Shown here piece after piece: positions 53,637-61,975 of a stretch of 64,000 nt of DNA. The stretch's first letter is position 1, and each line of letters opens with the position of its first letter. Under the pieces are notes generated by a model. It saw nothing but the letters and a program-made list of their open reading frames with translations. It made no database searches and was not told the DNA's origin. Made by a program: the position numbers and the translations under genes. This DNA comes from DASSTJ01 sp035707965 (GTDB lineage: Bacteria > Actinomycetota > Actinomycetes > Actinomycetales > Angustibacteraceae), in contig DASSTJ010000068.1 of NCBI GenBank assembly GCA_035707965.1, positions 1-64,000 on the forward strand. Direction: 5' to 3'.

Positions 53637-55861
53637 GTGGGCGTCCCGTCGTCCGTCTCGCCGCTGGTCGCGTGGGGAACGACCACCTTGCGGCGGGGCC
53701 GGCGCACCGCCCGCACCAGACCGACGAGGAGGACCAGCCCCACGGCGGCCGCGACGACCCACATGACCCACGTGCCCGGCGGCTGGGTGCGCACCTGCAC
53801 GGACACCGCGTCGCCCAGCTCCCGGCCGGACGGCGTCACGAGCTGCGCTGTCAGGCTCACCCGGCCGGCCGCGATCGCCCGCACCGGCACCTGCACCCGG
53901 ACGCGCGTGCCGGCCGCCACGTCGAAGGGGTCGGTCAGGTCCTGGCGGACCTCGAGCCGCGGGTTCGGCGCCGTCACCTTCAGGCGCAGCCCGGTCACCG
54001 TCTGGTCCAGCCCGTTCGCCACGGTGAAGGGAAGGCTCGCGTTGGTCGCCAGGAAGTTCGCCCGGGTCGGCAGCACGTGCAGGCGGCCCACCAGCGCGTG
54101 CACCTGCTTCGTCACGGCCGCGCGGCGGGCGGCCAGCTCGCTCGGGTGGCCGCGCCACTCGCAGGACAGCAGCCCCAGGGCGCTCCGCTGCAAGGCCAGG
54201 GTCACCTCGGCCGGCGACGTCAGCACCTCCGCCAGCGCAGCGAGGTCGGAGCGCAGGTCGTGGGTGGCCAGCACGTCACGCGTGGAGATCGCGGTCGTGG
54301 CCACGGTCGTCGGGGGCGAGACGGGACGGCGCTGCAGCGACGACGTGTCGCCACGAGGCAACGCCTGGCGCAGGTCGGCCGGCGCCACCGTCGTCACCCA
54401 CGGGGCGGCAGCCACGGCGGCCACCAGGGTGCGGAACGCCGCCGGGTCGGGGTCGGCGCCGCGCGGCAGGGTGATGAGAAGCCGCCGCGCCAGGCCGGGG
54501 CGCTCGGTGGTGAGGGCCGCCGTGTGCGCGAGCACCCGCTGCAGGGTCAGCGCGTCTCCGCTGCGCACCTGGGACGCCAGGCCCGAGAGCGGTGCGTCGA
54601 ACAGCCACCCCTGCAGGTGGTACGGCAGCTCGGCACGCGCGTCCGGGGTGTAGCCGAGCGGGTCCGTGAGCGGCCGCGACCGGGAGTCGAGCACGACCGC
54701 GGTGGTGTCGTCGCCCGACAGCGCCTGCAGGGCCCGGTCGTCGGCCCACCCGGCCGCCGGCCAGGCGACGTCCGTGGCGGCCGGCACGCCCAGCACCTCC
54801 TGCACGGTGCCGGCGCCCAGCGCGTTCGCGCCGTGGAGCAGCTGGGGCTGCCCCGCGTCCGCCACTGCCTGGACGTCCGGGTCGCCGTAAGGCAGCTCGA
54901 GGACGGTGCGTCCGTGCGCGGCCTTCCGCATCGCGGTGAGGAAGTCCCGGATCTCGGCGCGCGCCAGGTCGTCCGCGTCGGTCGGCGAGACGGTCGGCGA
55001 GGCGGACGTCGTCGGCGTGCCCGAGGTCGTCTCTGACTCCGGTGTGCTGACGCCGGACGACGTCGGCGCGGTCGTCGCCGGGGACGTCGCACCGGATGAC
55101 GTCTGCCCGCTGGCATCGGCGAGGGTGCGCAGCAGAGCCGGGTCCACCGCCCAGCCGACGCTCGGTGCCGAGGCGGCCTCGAGGAGGTGGCGCAGTCGGG
55201 ACCCGGGCTCGACTGCGGCTGCCACCTGCTGCAGTGTCGGGTCGCCGGCCCGCACGCCACCCAGCGGCCCGGTGAACGGTACGAGCCAGGACACCTGCTG
55301 CGGCACGTAGCGCTCGTCGCCCGGCGCCCACACGAGGGCGGTGCGGACCAGGCCCACGTCGGTGCGGGGGCCCTCGACCTGGCCTCTCGCCTCGACGGCC
55401 AGGCCATAGCTGCCGAACGCCGCGCCGGTGAGACCGAGCTGCACCTGGTTGAGGGTGAGCGTGAACGGGACGGAGTCTCCCGGACGCAGGCCGGGCGAGT
55501 CAGGCAGGTAGAGGTCGACGGTGCGTCCCTCGACCGGGCCCGTCGGACCGTCCCCGCGAAGCCAGCTCTCGAGCTCGAAGCGGGTGCCGAGACGGTCCCG
55601 CAGCACGTGCAGCCGGGCCGTCAGGTAGGTGATGGGCCGGTCGCCGACGTTGGTGATCCTGCCGCTCACCTTGACCTCCGCGGTCGGGCCGGCGACGACC
55701 GGCGTCACGGACGTCAGCGCGATCTGCGCCGGTGGCCGGTCCGTCGCGTGAGCCGCCGGAACGGGCAGCAGCCCTCCGACGAGCAGAGCGGCCAGCAGCA
55801 GGACGAGCCAGACGGCGCGGAGCGCCAGGCGGGCGGCTGGCGTCCCCGCGTGCGGTCTCAC
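53633..55861 (-). CDS. DUF6049 family secreted/membrane-anchored protein
   Basis: The 742-residue protein has a signal peptide (about 1-40, ending AAHA) and a beta-rich N-terminal region (IALTSVTPVVAGPTAEVKVSGRITN). A large central domain carries a Ser/Thr-rich insertion. A C-terminal membrane helix (WVMWVVAAAVGLVLLVGLV) is followed by a basic tail. Its position between the NUDIX and murJ genes matches mycobacterial Rv3909, which is of unproven function but probably acts in the envelope with MurJ. GTG 55861 overlaps the NUDIX stop. Confidence 0.85.
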   Translation of the reverse strand: MRPHAGTPAARLALRAVWLVLLLAALLVGGLLPVPAAHATDRPPAQIALTSVTPVVAGPTAEVKVSGRITNVGDRPITYLTARLHVLRDRLGTRFELESWLRGDGPTGPVEGRTVDLYLPDSPGLRPGDSVPFTLTLNQVQLGLTGAAFGSYGLAVEARGQVEGPRTDVGLVRTALVWAPGDERYVPQQVSWLVPFTGPLGGVRAGDPTLQQVAAAVEPGSRLRHLLEAASAPSVGWAVDPALLRTLADASGQTSSGATSPATTAPTSSGVSTPESETTSGTPTTSASPTVSPTDADDLARAEIRDFLTAMRKAAHGRTVLELPYGDPDVQAVADAGQPQLLHGANALGAGTVQEVLGVPAATDVAWPAAGWADDRALQALSGDDTTAVVLDSRSRPLTDPLGYTPDARAELPYHLQGWLFDAPLSGLASQVRSGDALTLQRVLAHTAALTTERPGLARRLLITLPRGADPDPAAFRTLVAAVAAAPWVTTVAPADLRQALPRGDTSSLQRRPVSPPTTVATTAISTRDVLATHDLRSDLAALAEVLTSPAEVTLALQRSALGLLSCEWRGHPSELAARRAAVTKQVHALVGRLHVLPTRANFLATNASLPFTVANGLDQTVTGLRLKVTAPNPRLEVRQDLTDPFDVAAGTRVRVQVPVRAIAAGRVSLTAQLVTPSGRELGDAVSVQVRTQPPGTWVMWVVAAAVGLVLLVGLVRAVRRPRRKVVVPHATSGETDDGTPT

Positions 55862-56343
55862 GCGATGCCCGCGAGCCGCTCGGCCGCCGCTCCCGCGATC
55901 CGGCGCTCGTTGGCGAAGCTCAGCCGGTCGTCGAGCTCGGCGACGGGCACCCACGCGACGTCGATGGCCTCCGCGTCCGGGTCGTCCTCGATCGTGAGGC
56001 GCCCGCCCACGGCCTCCATGAGGTAGTGGTGCACGACCTTGTGGATCCGCTTGTCCGCCACCGAGAACCAGTAGTCGATCGTGCCGAGGGGAGCAAGCAC
56101 GCGTCCGCGGATGCCCGTCTCCTCGGCCACCTCACGCACGGCGGCCTCCTCGAGGGACTCGTCGCCCTCGGGGTGACCCTTCGGCAGGCACCACTCGACC
56201 CGACCGGCCCGGTTGCGGCGCGCGATGACGGCCACCCGCGGACCGTTCTCACCACGGTCGACGACGACCCCGCCCGCCGAGGTCTCCTCGACTGACGGCA
56301 GGCGCCGGCGAGGACGGGACGGGGGGGTCGGCACAGGCGTCAC
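55858..56343 (-). CDS. NUDIX hydrolase
   Basis: This 161-residue protein has the NUDIX box GHPEGDESLEEAAVREVAEETGI and the surrounding SAGGVVV...EWCLPKG strand. It cleaves a nucleoside diphosphate linked to another group; the position matches mycobacterial mutT4. GTG 56343 was chosen because the longer frame runs into the divergent pcnA promoter. It heads the NUDIX-DUF6049-murJ run. Confidence 0.92.
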   Translation of the reverse strand: MTPVPTPPSRPRRRLPSVEETSAGGVVVDRGENGPRVAVIARRNRAGRVEWCLPKGHPEGDESLEEAAVREVAEETGIRGRVLAPLGTIDYWFSVADKRIHKVVHHYLMEAVGGRLTIEDDPDAEAIDVAWVPVAELDDRLSFANERRIAGAAAERLAGIA

Positions 56344-56379
56344 TGTAACGAGCGCGCACCGACCCACCGGCCGGTCGCA

Positions 56380-56385
56380 TACCCT
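56380..56385 (+). promoter_or_regulatory. -10 element for leaderless pcnA
   Basis: TACCCT fits the actinobacterial TANNNT form and ends 8 bases before the pcnA GTG (56394). No Shine-Dalgarno sequence is present. Transcription would therefore begin at or next to the start codon. Confidence 0.5.
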
Positions 56386-56393
56386 GGTCGATC

Positions 56394-57824
56394 GTGTCCC
56401 GCCCTCGTACTCCCTCCGGCCCCGGAGCCGGGCCGACCGCACCGGACGTCGCGGTCCGACTGGGTGAGCGCTTCGCCGCCGCGGGGCACGACCTCGCGCT
56501 CGTCGGAGGGTCGGTGCGCGACCTCATCCTCCGGCGTCCGCACACCGACCTGGACTTCACGACCGACGCACGACCCGAGCAGACCGAGAAGGTGCTGCAC
56601 GGGTGGGCCGACGCCATCTGGGACGTCGGCCGGGCCTTCGGCACCATCGGCGCCCGGCACGGCGACCACGTCGTCGAGATCACGACCTACCGCAGCGAGG
56701 CGTACGACCGCACGTCTCGCAAGCCGGACGTCGTCTACGGCGACTCGCTGGACGACGACCTGGTGCGGCGCGACTTCACGGTCAACGCGATGGCCCTGGC
56801 GCTGCCGTCGCTCGAGTTCGTGGACCCGTACGGAGGCCTGGCCGACCTCGCTGCCGGACTGCTGCGCACGCCGGGCACGCCCGAGCAGTCGTTCAGCGAC
56901 GACCCCTTGCGCATGATGCGGGCGGCCCGGTTCGCCGCCCAGCTGGGCTTCGCGGTGGCTCCCGAGGTGCTGACCGCCATGCGCGACATGGCCGACCGGC
57001 TCGGCATCGTCTCGGCGGAGCGGGTGCGTGACGAGCTCACCAAGCTGCTGCTCTCGGACGACCCGCGGACCGGGCTCACCCTGCTCGTCGACACCGGTAT
57101 CGCCGACGTCGTGCTGCCGGAGCTCTCGGCGCTGCGCCTCGAGATCGACGAGCACCACCGGCACAAGGACGTCCACGAGCACACGCTGATCGTGCTGGAG
57201 CAGGCCATCGCGCTGGAGGACGAGGAGGTACCGGGCCCCGACCTGGTGCTGCGGCTCGCCGCGTTGCTGCACGACATCGGCAAGCCGGCCACCCGGCGGT
57301 TCGAGGCGGGCGGTGGGGTGAGCTTCCACCACCACGAGATGGTCGGCGCGAAGCTGGCGACCAAGCGGCTGAAGGCCCTGCGGTACGACAAGGAGACGGT
57401 GAAGGCGGTGTCGCGCCTCGTCGAGCTGCACCTGCGGTTCCACGGGTACGGCGACGGTGCGTGGACCGACTCGGCCGTGCGCCGCTACGTCACGGACGCC
57501 GGACCGCTCCTGCAGCGGCTGCACCGGCTCACCCGCAGCGACTGCACGACCCGCAACGCGCGCAAGGCCCAGCGGCTCTCTCGCGCGTACGACGACCTCG
57601 AGCGCCGCATCGCCGAGCTCGCCGAGGCCGAGGAGCTGGCACGCGTGCGGCCGGACCTGGACGGCGAGCAGATCATGGCGCAGCTCGGGGTGGGACCTGG
57701 CCCCGTCGTCGGTCGCGCCTACCGGTACCTGCTCGAGCTGCGCATGGAGCGCGGACCGCTGGGTGAGGACGAGGCTCGGCGTGAGCTGGCCCGCTGGTGG
57801 TCGGGGCAGTCCCAGCCCGGGTGA
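56394..57824 (+). CDS. pcnA: CCA-adding tRNA nucleotidyltransferase
   Basis: This 476-residue class II nucleotidyltransferase has GGSVRDLIL and DLDFTTD (metal-binding Asp), the RRDFTVNAMA motif, an RMMRAARFAAQLGF segment and a C-terminal HD domain (HDIGKPATRRFE). It adds or repairs the 3' CCA of tRNA. All three tRNA genes in this window lack an encoded CCA and need it. GTG 56394 appears to be leaderless. Confidence 0.95.
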   Translation: MSRPRTPSGPGAGPTAPDVAVRLGERFAAAGHDLALVGGSVRDLILRRPHTDLDFTTDARPEQTEKVLHGWADAIWDVGRAFGTIGARHGDHVVEITTYRSEAYDRTSRKPDVVYGDSLDDDLVRRDFTVNAMALALPSLEFVDPYGGLADLAAGLLRTPGTPEQSFSDDPLRMMRAARFAAQLGFAVAPEVLTAMRDMADRLGIVSAERVRDELTKLLLSDDPRTGLTLLVDTGIADVVLPELSALRLEIDEHHRHKDVHEHTLIVLEQAIALEDEEVPGPDLVLRLAALLHDIGKPATRRFEAGGGVSFHHHEMVGAKLATKRLKALRYDKETVKAVSRLVELHLRFHGYGDGAWTDSAVRRYVTDAGPLLQRLHRLTRSDCTTRNARKAQRLSRAYDDLERRIAELAEAEELARVRPDLDGEQIMAQLGVGPGPVVGRAYRYLLELRMERGPLGEDEARRELARWWSGQSQPG

Positions 57825-57865
57825 CCCCGGCGCGCCCCGCGAGGTCAGTCAGCCGGGGCGACAGT

Positions 57866-59344
57866 TCACGCGCCGCGGGCGGCCTGCACCAGCCTGGCGT
57901 ACGTGGCGAAGCTCGCCTTCGGCGTCCGCACCTGGGTCTGGCGGTCGACGTGCACGATGCCGAACGCCTGCGTGTAGCCCCAGGCCCACTCGAAGTTGTC
58001 GAGCAGGCTCCACGCGAAGTAGCCGCGCACGTCCACCCCCGCCGCGCTCGCGGCCTGCACGGCGGCCACGTGCTCGACCAGGTAGTGCGCGCGGCGGGGG
58101 TCGTCGATGGCCACGCCGTCGGCTGTCACCACCACGTCATCGACGAAGGCCGCGCCGTTCTCGGTGACGACCAGCGGCGGCGCCGGCCACTCGCGGGTGA
58201 TGCGCTGCAGCGTGCCGGTGAGGCCGGACGGTGTGACCGGCCAGCGCATGGTCGTGCCCTCGGGACCAGGGTCGGAGGCGGTCACCGCGTCCGCCCCCGG
58301 GTAGGCGCCGGCGGTGTGCGCCTCCCGGCTCAGGGCGCCCTCGGTGTCGATGTCCTGCTCCAGGTCGTGCGCGGCCGTCGCATCGCGCGGCTCGCGGTGC
58401 ACCTCGGGATCGCGCTCGTCGGCGCCCGAGTGCTTCGCCTCGAAGGTGAGGTCGGCGTAGTAGTTGACGCCCAGCCAGTCGAGCGGCGCCCCGATGACCT
58501 GCAGGTCGCCGTCGTGCACGACGTCCTCGAACGACGCCGGTGCCAGCTCGAGCGCCGCGTCGCCGTACTGCGACCTCAGCAGGGCGTCGAGCCAGACCCG
58601 GTTCTGCATGACGTCGACGTGCTCGACGGCTTGCTTCACCGCCGGCGACGCGTCGTCCACGGGGTGCACGCCGAACAGGTTGAGCACGATGCCGACGTCG
58701 GCGCTGCCACCCGAGAGCTCCCGCAGCCGGCTGACCGCCGTGCCGTGCGCGAGCAGGAGGTGGTGCATCGCCGGCCAGGCCCGTTCGTGGTTGCGCTCGC
58801 CGGGCGCGTGCTCGCCGGAGCCGTAGCCCAACCACGCCGAGCACCAGGGCTCGTTGAGCGTGCCCCAGTGGGTCACGCGGTCACCGAGGCGGGCGTGCAC
58901 GGCCTCGGTGTACTCGACGAACCACGAGACCACGTCGCGGTTCGGCCAGCCGCCGCGCTCGTGCAGGGCGAGGGGCAGGTCCCAGTGGTAGAGCGTCACC
59001 CACGGTTCGATGCCACGCTCGGCCAGGGTGTCGACGAGCCGGTCGTAGAAGTCGAGGCCCTGGGCGCTGACCCGGCCGGTGCCGTCGGGCAGCACCCGCG
59101 GCCAGGCGATGGAGAAGCGGTAGGCGTCGACGCCCAGGTCGGCCAGGAGCCCTACGTCCTCGGTGTGGCGGTGCACGTGGTCGCAGGCGACGTCGAGGTC
59201 GCTGCCGTCGAGGATGCGTCCCGGCTGGGCCGCGAGCATGTCCCAGATGGAGTCGCCGCGGCCGGCGCGGTCACCCTCGATCTGGGCGGACGACGTCGCG
59301 GCTCCCCACACGAACGGGCGAGCGGCGGACGGCGTCGCGGGCAT
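57866..59344 (-). CDS. bglA: GH1 family beta-glucosidase
   Basis: This 492-residue cytosolic enzyme has acid/base Glu165 in TLNEPW and nucleophile Glu395 in VTENG, plus LYHWDLP and the N-terminal FVWGAATSSAQIEG. It hydrolyses beta-glucosides such as cellobiose to glucose. An insertion of about 50 residues (305-355, acidic/His-rich) before strand 7 is longer than usual. The ATG lies 7 bases after a TACACT -10, itself inside a LacI-type palindrome, so the mRNA is probably leaderless and sugar-induced. Confidence 0.93.
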   Translation of the reverse strand: MPATPSAARPFVWGAATSSAQIEGDRAGRGDSIWDMLAAQPGRILDGSDLDVACDHVHRHTEDVGLLADLGVDAYRFSIAWPRVLPDGTGRVSAQGLDFYDRLVDTLAERGIEPWVTLYHWDLPLALHERGGWPNRDVVSWFVEYTEAVHARLGDRVTHWGTLNEPWCSAWLGYGSGEHAPGERNHERAWPAMHHLLLAHGTAVSRLRELSGGSADVGIVLNLFGVHPVDDASPAVKQAVEHVDVMQNRVWLDALLRSQYGDAALELAPASFEDVVHDGDLQVIGAPLDWLGVNYYADLTFEAKHSGADERDPEVHREPRDATAAHDLEQDIDTEGALSREAHTAGAYPGADAVTASDPGPEGTTMRWPVTPSGLTGTLQRITREWPAPPLVVTENGAAFVDDVVVTADGVAIDDPRRAHYLVEHVAAVQAASAAGVDVRGYFAWSLLDNFEWAWGYTQAFGIVHVDRQTQVRTPKASFATYARLVQAARGA

Positions 59345-59351
59345 GGGCCGC

Positions 59352-59367
59352 AGTGTAAGCGCATACA
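59352..59367 (-). promoter_or_regulatory. LacI-family operator overlapping -10 of the GH1 gene
   Basis: TGTAAGCGCATACA (59354-59367) is a 14-bp near-palindrome with a central CG and 12 of 14 symmetric bases, the usual form of LacI/GalR-family operators. It overlaps the minus-strand -10 TACACT (59357-59352), 7 bases before the ATG. A bound repressor would block RNA polymerase. Confidence 0.6.
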
Positions 59368-59377
59368 GAGTGCTCCT

Positions 59378-59539
59378 GCGCCCCTCGGGTGGGTGATGCA
59401 GTTTCGGGCGGCGCGCGGGCGTGTCGGCCCAGGTTGCATCACTGGGCCAGGCGCGCGCTGGCGCCCCTCGGGTGGGTGTTGCAGTTTCGGGCGGCGCGCG
59501 GGCGTGTCGGCGCAGGTTGCATCACTGGGCCAGGCGCGC
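59378..59539. repeat. Two tandem 79-bp direct repeats (period 83)
   Basis: Copies at 59378-59456 and 59461-59539 differ at two bases (ATGCA/TTGCA and CGGCCC/CGGCGC). Each begins GCGCCCCTCGGGTGGGTG and holds inverted arms TGATGCA ... TGCATCA (59394-59400 and 59435-59441 in copy 1) around a GC-rich 34-bp core. The rest of the 298-bp gap has no gene. Confidence 0.9.
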
Positions 59540-59642
59540 CGCGCTTCGACCCGCCGGCCGCGCGGCCACGTCCTGAACCAGCGATTGACGGATCACGTGT
59601 CAGGGACGAAGGTCACGAGCAGGAGCGCGAGAAGGTAGGCGG

Positions 59643-60119
59643 ATGGACTGGGCGGGCTGGGCGGTGTTCGGCCTGCTTGCCACCGCTGTGCTGACCGCCA
59701 CCATGATCAGCGCCCAGCTGGCGGGACTGACCCGGCTCGACCTGCCTCTCGTGCTCGGGACGATCGTCAGCGAGGACGCCGACCGGGCGCGGGTCGCCGG
59801 GTTCTTCCTGCACCTGGTCGTCGGCCAGGCCTTCGCGCTCGGCTACACGGCCGTCTTCGCCCTGCTGGGTCAGGCGAGCTGGTGGCTCGGCGGCCTGCTC
59901 GGGGTGCTGCACGTCGGCATCTCGCTCACCGTGCTCCTTCCGCTGCTGCCCGGCGTGCACCCACGCATGGCGTCGTCCCGGTCCGGCCCGTCGACGACGG
60001 CGGTGCTCGAGCCCCCCGGCCTCCTCGCGCTCAACTACGGCATGCGCACGCCCGCGGTCACCATCGCCGCCCACATCGCCTACGGCGTGGTCCTTGGCCT
60101 GCTGCTGCAGGCGCGATGA
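59643..60119 (+). CDS. Conserved-looking multi-span membrane protein
   Basis: The 158-residue protein has about four hydrophobic segments (5-26, 55-75, 80-100, 140-157). It has a small cytosolic motif (LPLVLGTIVSEDADRARVAGFFLHLVVGQAFALGY). No function is recognised. GAAGG precedes the ATG. It is followed, through an 18-codon bridging frame, by the GH15 gene, so a shared transcript is likely. Confidence 0.7.
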   Translation: MDWAGWAVFGLLATAVLTATMISAQLAGLTRLDLPLVLGTIVSEDADRARVAGFFLHLVVGQAFALGYTAVFALLGQASWWLGGLLGVLHVGISLTVLLPLLPGVHPRMASSRSGPSTTAVLEPPGLLALNYGMRTPAVTIAAHIAYGVVLGLLLQAR

Positions 60120-60172
60120 GTGGCGAGCCGGAGTGCGGTGGGCCCATGACCGCGTGGCAGGCCGACGGATGA
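60116..60172 (+). CDS. 18-codon bridging ORF
   Basis: ATG 60116 overlaps the membrane-protein stop (ATGA). The frame (MSGEPECGGPMTAWQADG) ends in a TGA that overlaps the GH15 ATG. It may simply carry ribosomes from one gene to the next. There is no evidence that the peptide has a role. Confidence 0.3.
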   Translation: MSGEPECGGPMTAWQADG

Positions 60173-61968
60173 GCGCCGGCCCCGGTGACCGCTGGCCGGA
60201 GCCGATCGAGGCGTACGGGCTGATCGGTGACACCCGGACCGCCGCCCTGGTGTCGGCCAACGGGTCGCTGGACTGGATGTGCCTGCCGCGGTTCGACGGC
60301 AAGCCGGTCTTCGGCCGTCTGGTCGGGGGCCGAGAGGCCGGGACGTTCCGGATGGGGCCGGCGGGTCCGGCCACTGTCGTGGACCGTCGTTACCGGGACG
60401 AGACCGCGACCCTCAGCACCACGTGGGCGGTCGACGGCGGCCGCCTCACGCTGACCGAGGGCATGCTCACCGAGGTCACCGGCCGTCTGCTGCCGTCGAC
60501 GGTGCTGGTCCGGCGACTGTCCTGCGAGGACGGCGAGTGCCGAGCCGTCGTCGAGCTCGACCCGCGCCTGGGTGAGCGCCGAGCGGCACCAACGGTCCGA
60601 CGGCGGGGCCGCACGGTGGTCTGCGACTGGGGCGCGCTGGCGGTGTCGGTGGACGTCGACCGCGACCTGTCGCTGCCGGTGGGTGGCTGCCTCGAGGTGA
60701 CCATGACGCCGGGGACCCCGCTGACGGTCGTGCTCACGGCGGCCGACCGGGAGCCGCTGGTGCACCTCGACCCGGCGGCAGCCTGGTCTCTCCTGCTCGA
60801 GGACGAGGAGCGATGGCGCACCTGGGCAGGTGGGATCCACGCGGACCTGCCGTGGCGCGACGTGGTGGTCCGCAGCCTGGTGACCTTGCGGCTGCTCACC
60901 TACTCGCCGTCCGGCGCTCCGGTCGCGGCACCCACGACGTCGTTGCCGGAGCACCTGGGCGGCATCCGCAACTGGGACTACCGGTACGCGTGGCCCCGGG
61001 ACGCGAGCATCGGGGTCGGTGCGTTCCTGGGCGTCGGGCGGCCGCACGAGGCGCACCGGTTCCTCCGGTGGTTGCTGCACGCCTGCCGCCTGGAGCGCCC
61101 GCAGCTGCCGGTGCTCCGCACGCTGCACGGACGTCGTCCGCCGCCCGAGCGCTCGTGGGCGGGCTGGCCGGGCTACGCCGACAGCGCCCCGGTGCGCGTC
61201 GGCAACGAGGCGGCGAACCAGCACCAGCTCGACGGGTACGGCTGGGTTCTGGACGCCGCGTGGCTGTTCGTGCGCGCCGGCCACCGGCTGGGCTCGGAGA
61301 CCTGGCGGGCGATGCGCGGCTACGCCGACCTGGTCGCGCGCCGGTGGAGCGAGCCGGACGCCGGCATCTGGGAGGTGCGCGGCGAACCGGTACGGCACGT
61401 GCACTCGGCCCTCATGGGATGGCTCGCGCTCGATCGGGCGCTGCGCATCGCGGAGAGCCACGGTGCACGGTCGTCGACCCGGCGCCGGTGGCAACAGGCG
61501 CGAGACGCGCTGGGGGCAGACGTGCGCGCGCACGGCTTCGACGAGACGCTCGGCAGCTACACGTCGGCCTTCGGGTCGTCCGACCTCGACGCGGCCGTCC
61601 TCGTGCTGCCCCTGCTCGGCGTGGACGACGACCCCGCGCGCCTGCGCGGGACCATCGACGCGATCCGCGCCCAGCTGGGTGCGGGAGGTCCGCTGCTGTA
61701 CCGGTACCGGCCGCAGACCGACGGACTGCCCGGCGTGGAGGGGGCCTTCTTGCCCTGCTCCTTCTGGCTCGTGCAGGCCCTCGCCGCCACCGGACGGCTC
61801 GAGGAGGCGCGGCTGCTCTTCGACGAGCTGGTCGAGCGGGCGACGCCGCTCGGTCTCTTCGCCGAGGAGATGGACCCGGAGACCGGCGCCCACCTCGGCA
61901 ACTTCCCGCAGGCCCTCACGCACGCTGCGCTCGTGCAGGCTGCGTTGTCGCTTCGTGATGCCGGCTGA
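60169..61968 (+). CDS. GH15 family glucanase (glucoamylase/trehalase-like)
   Basis: This 599-residue enzyme has an N-terminal beta-sandwich (AYGLIGDTRTAALVSANGSLDWMCLPRFD). The (alpha/alpha)6 barrel carries GGIRNWDYRYAWPRDASI, the GNEAANQHQLDGYGW acid region and FAEEMDPETGAHLGNFPQALTHAAL with the catalytic-base Glu. Bacterial GH15 proteins of this form act on alpha-glucans, or on trehalose in some actinobacteria; which applies is unknown. It has no signal peptide, so it is cytosolic. ATG 60169 was chosen by its overlap with the bridging frame. Confidence 0.9.
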   Translation: MSAGPGDRWPEPIEAYGLIGDTRTAALVSANGSLDWMCLPRFDGKPVFGRLVGGREAGTFRMGPAGPATVVDRRYRDETATLSTTWAVDGGRLTLTEGMLTEVTGRLLPSTVLVRRLSCEDGECRAVVELDPRLGERRAAPTVRRRGRTVVCDWGALAVSVDVDRDLSLPVGGCLEVTMTPGTPLTVVLTAADREPLVHLDPAAAWSLLLEDEERWRTWAGGIHADLPWRDVVVRSLVTLRLLTYSPSGAPVAAPTTSLPEHLGGIRNWDYRYAWPRDASIGVGAFLGVGRPHEAHRFLRWLLHACRLERPQLPVLRTLHGRRPPPERSWAGWPGYADSAPVRVGNEAANQHQLDGYGWVLDAAWLFVRAGHRLGSETWRAMRGYADLVARRWSEPDAGIWEVRGEPVRHVHSALMGWLALDRALRIAESHGARSSTRRRWQQARDALGADVRAHGFDETLGSYTSAFGSSDLDAAVLVLPLLGVDDDPARLRGTIDAIRAQLGAGGPLLYRYRPQTDGLPGVEGAFLPCSFWLVQALAATGRLEEARLLFDELVERATPLGLFAEEMDPETGAHLGNFPQALTHAALVQAALSLRDAG

Positions 61969-61975
61969 GTCGCCG

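Noticed and set aside
59378..59539. CRISPR array
   Set aside because: Only two copies of 79 bp separated by 4 bp, no spacers and no cas genes.
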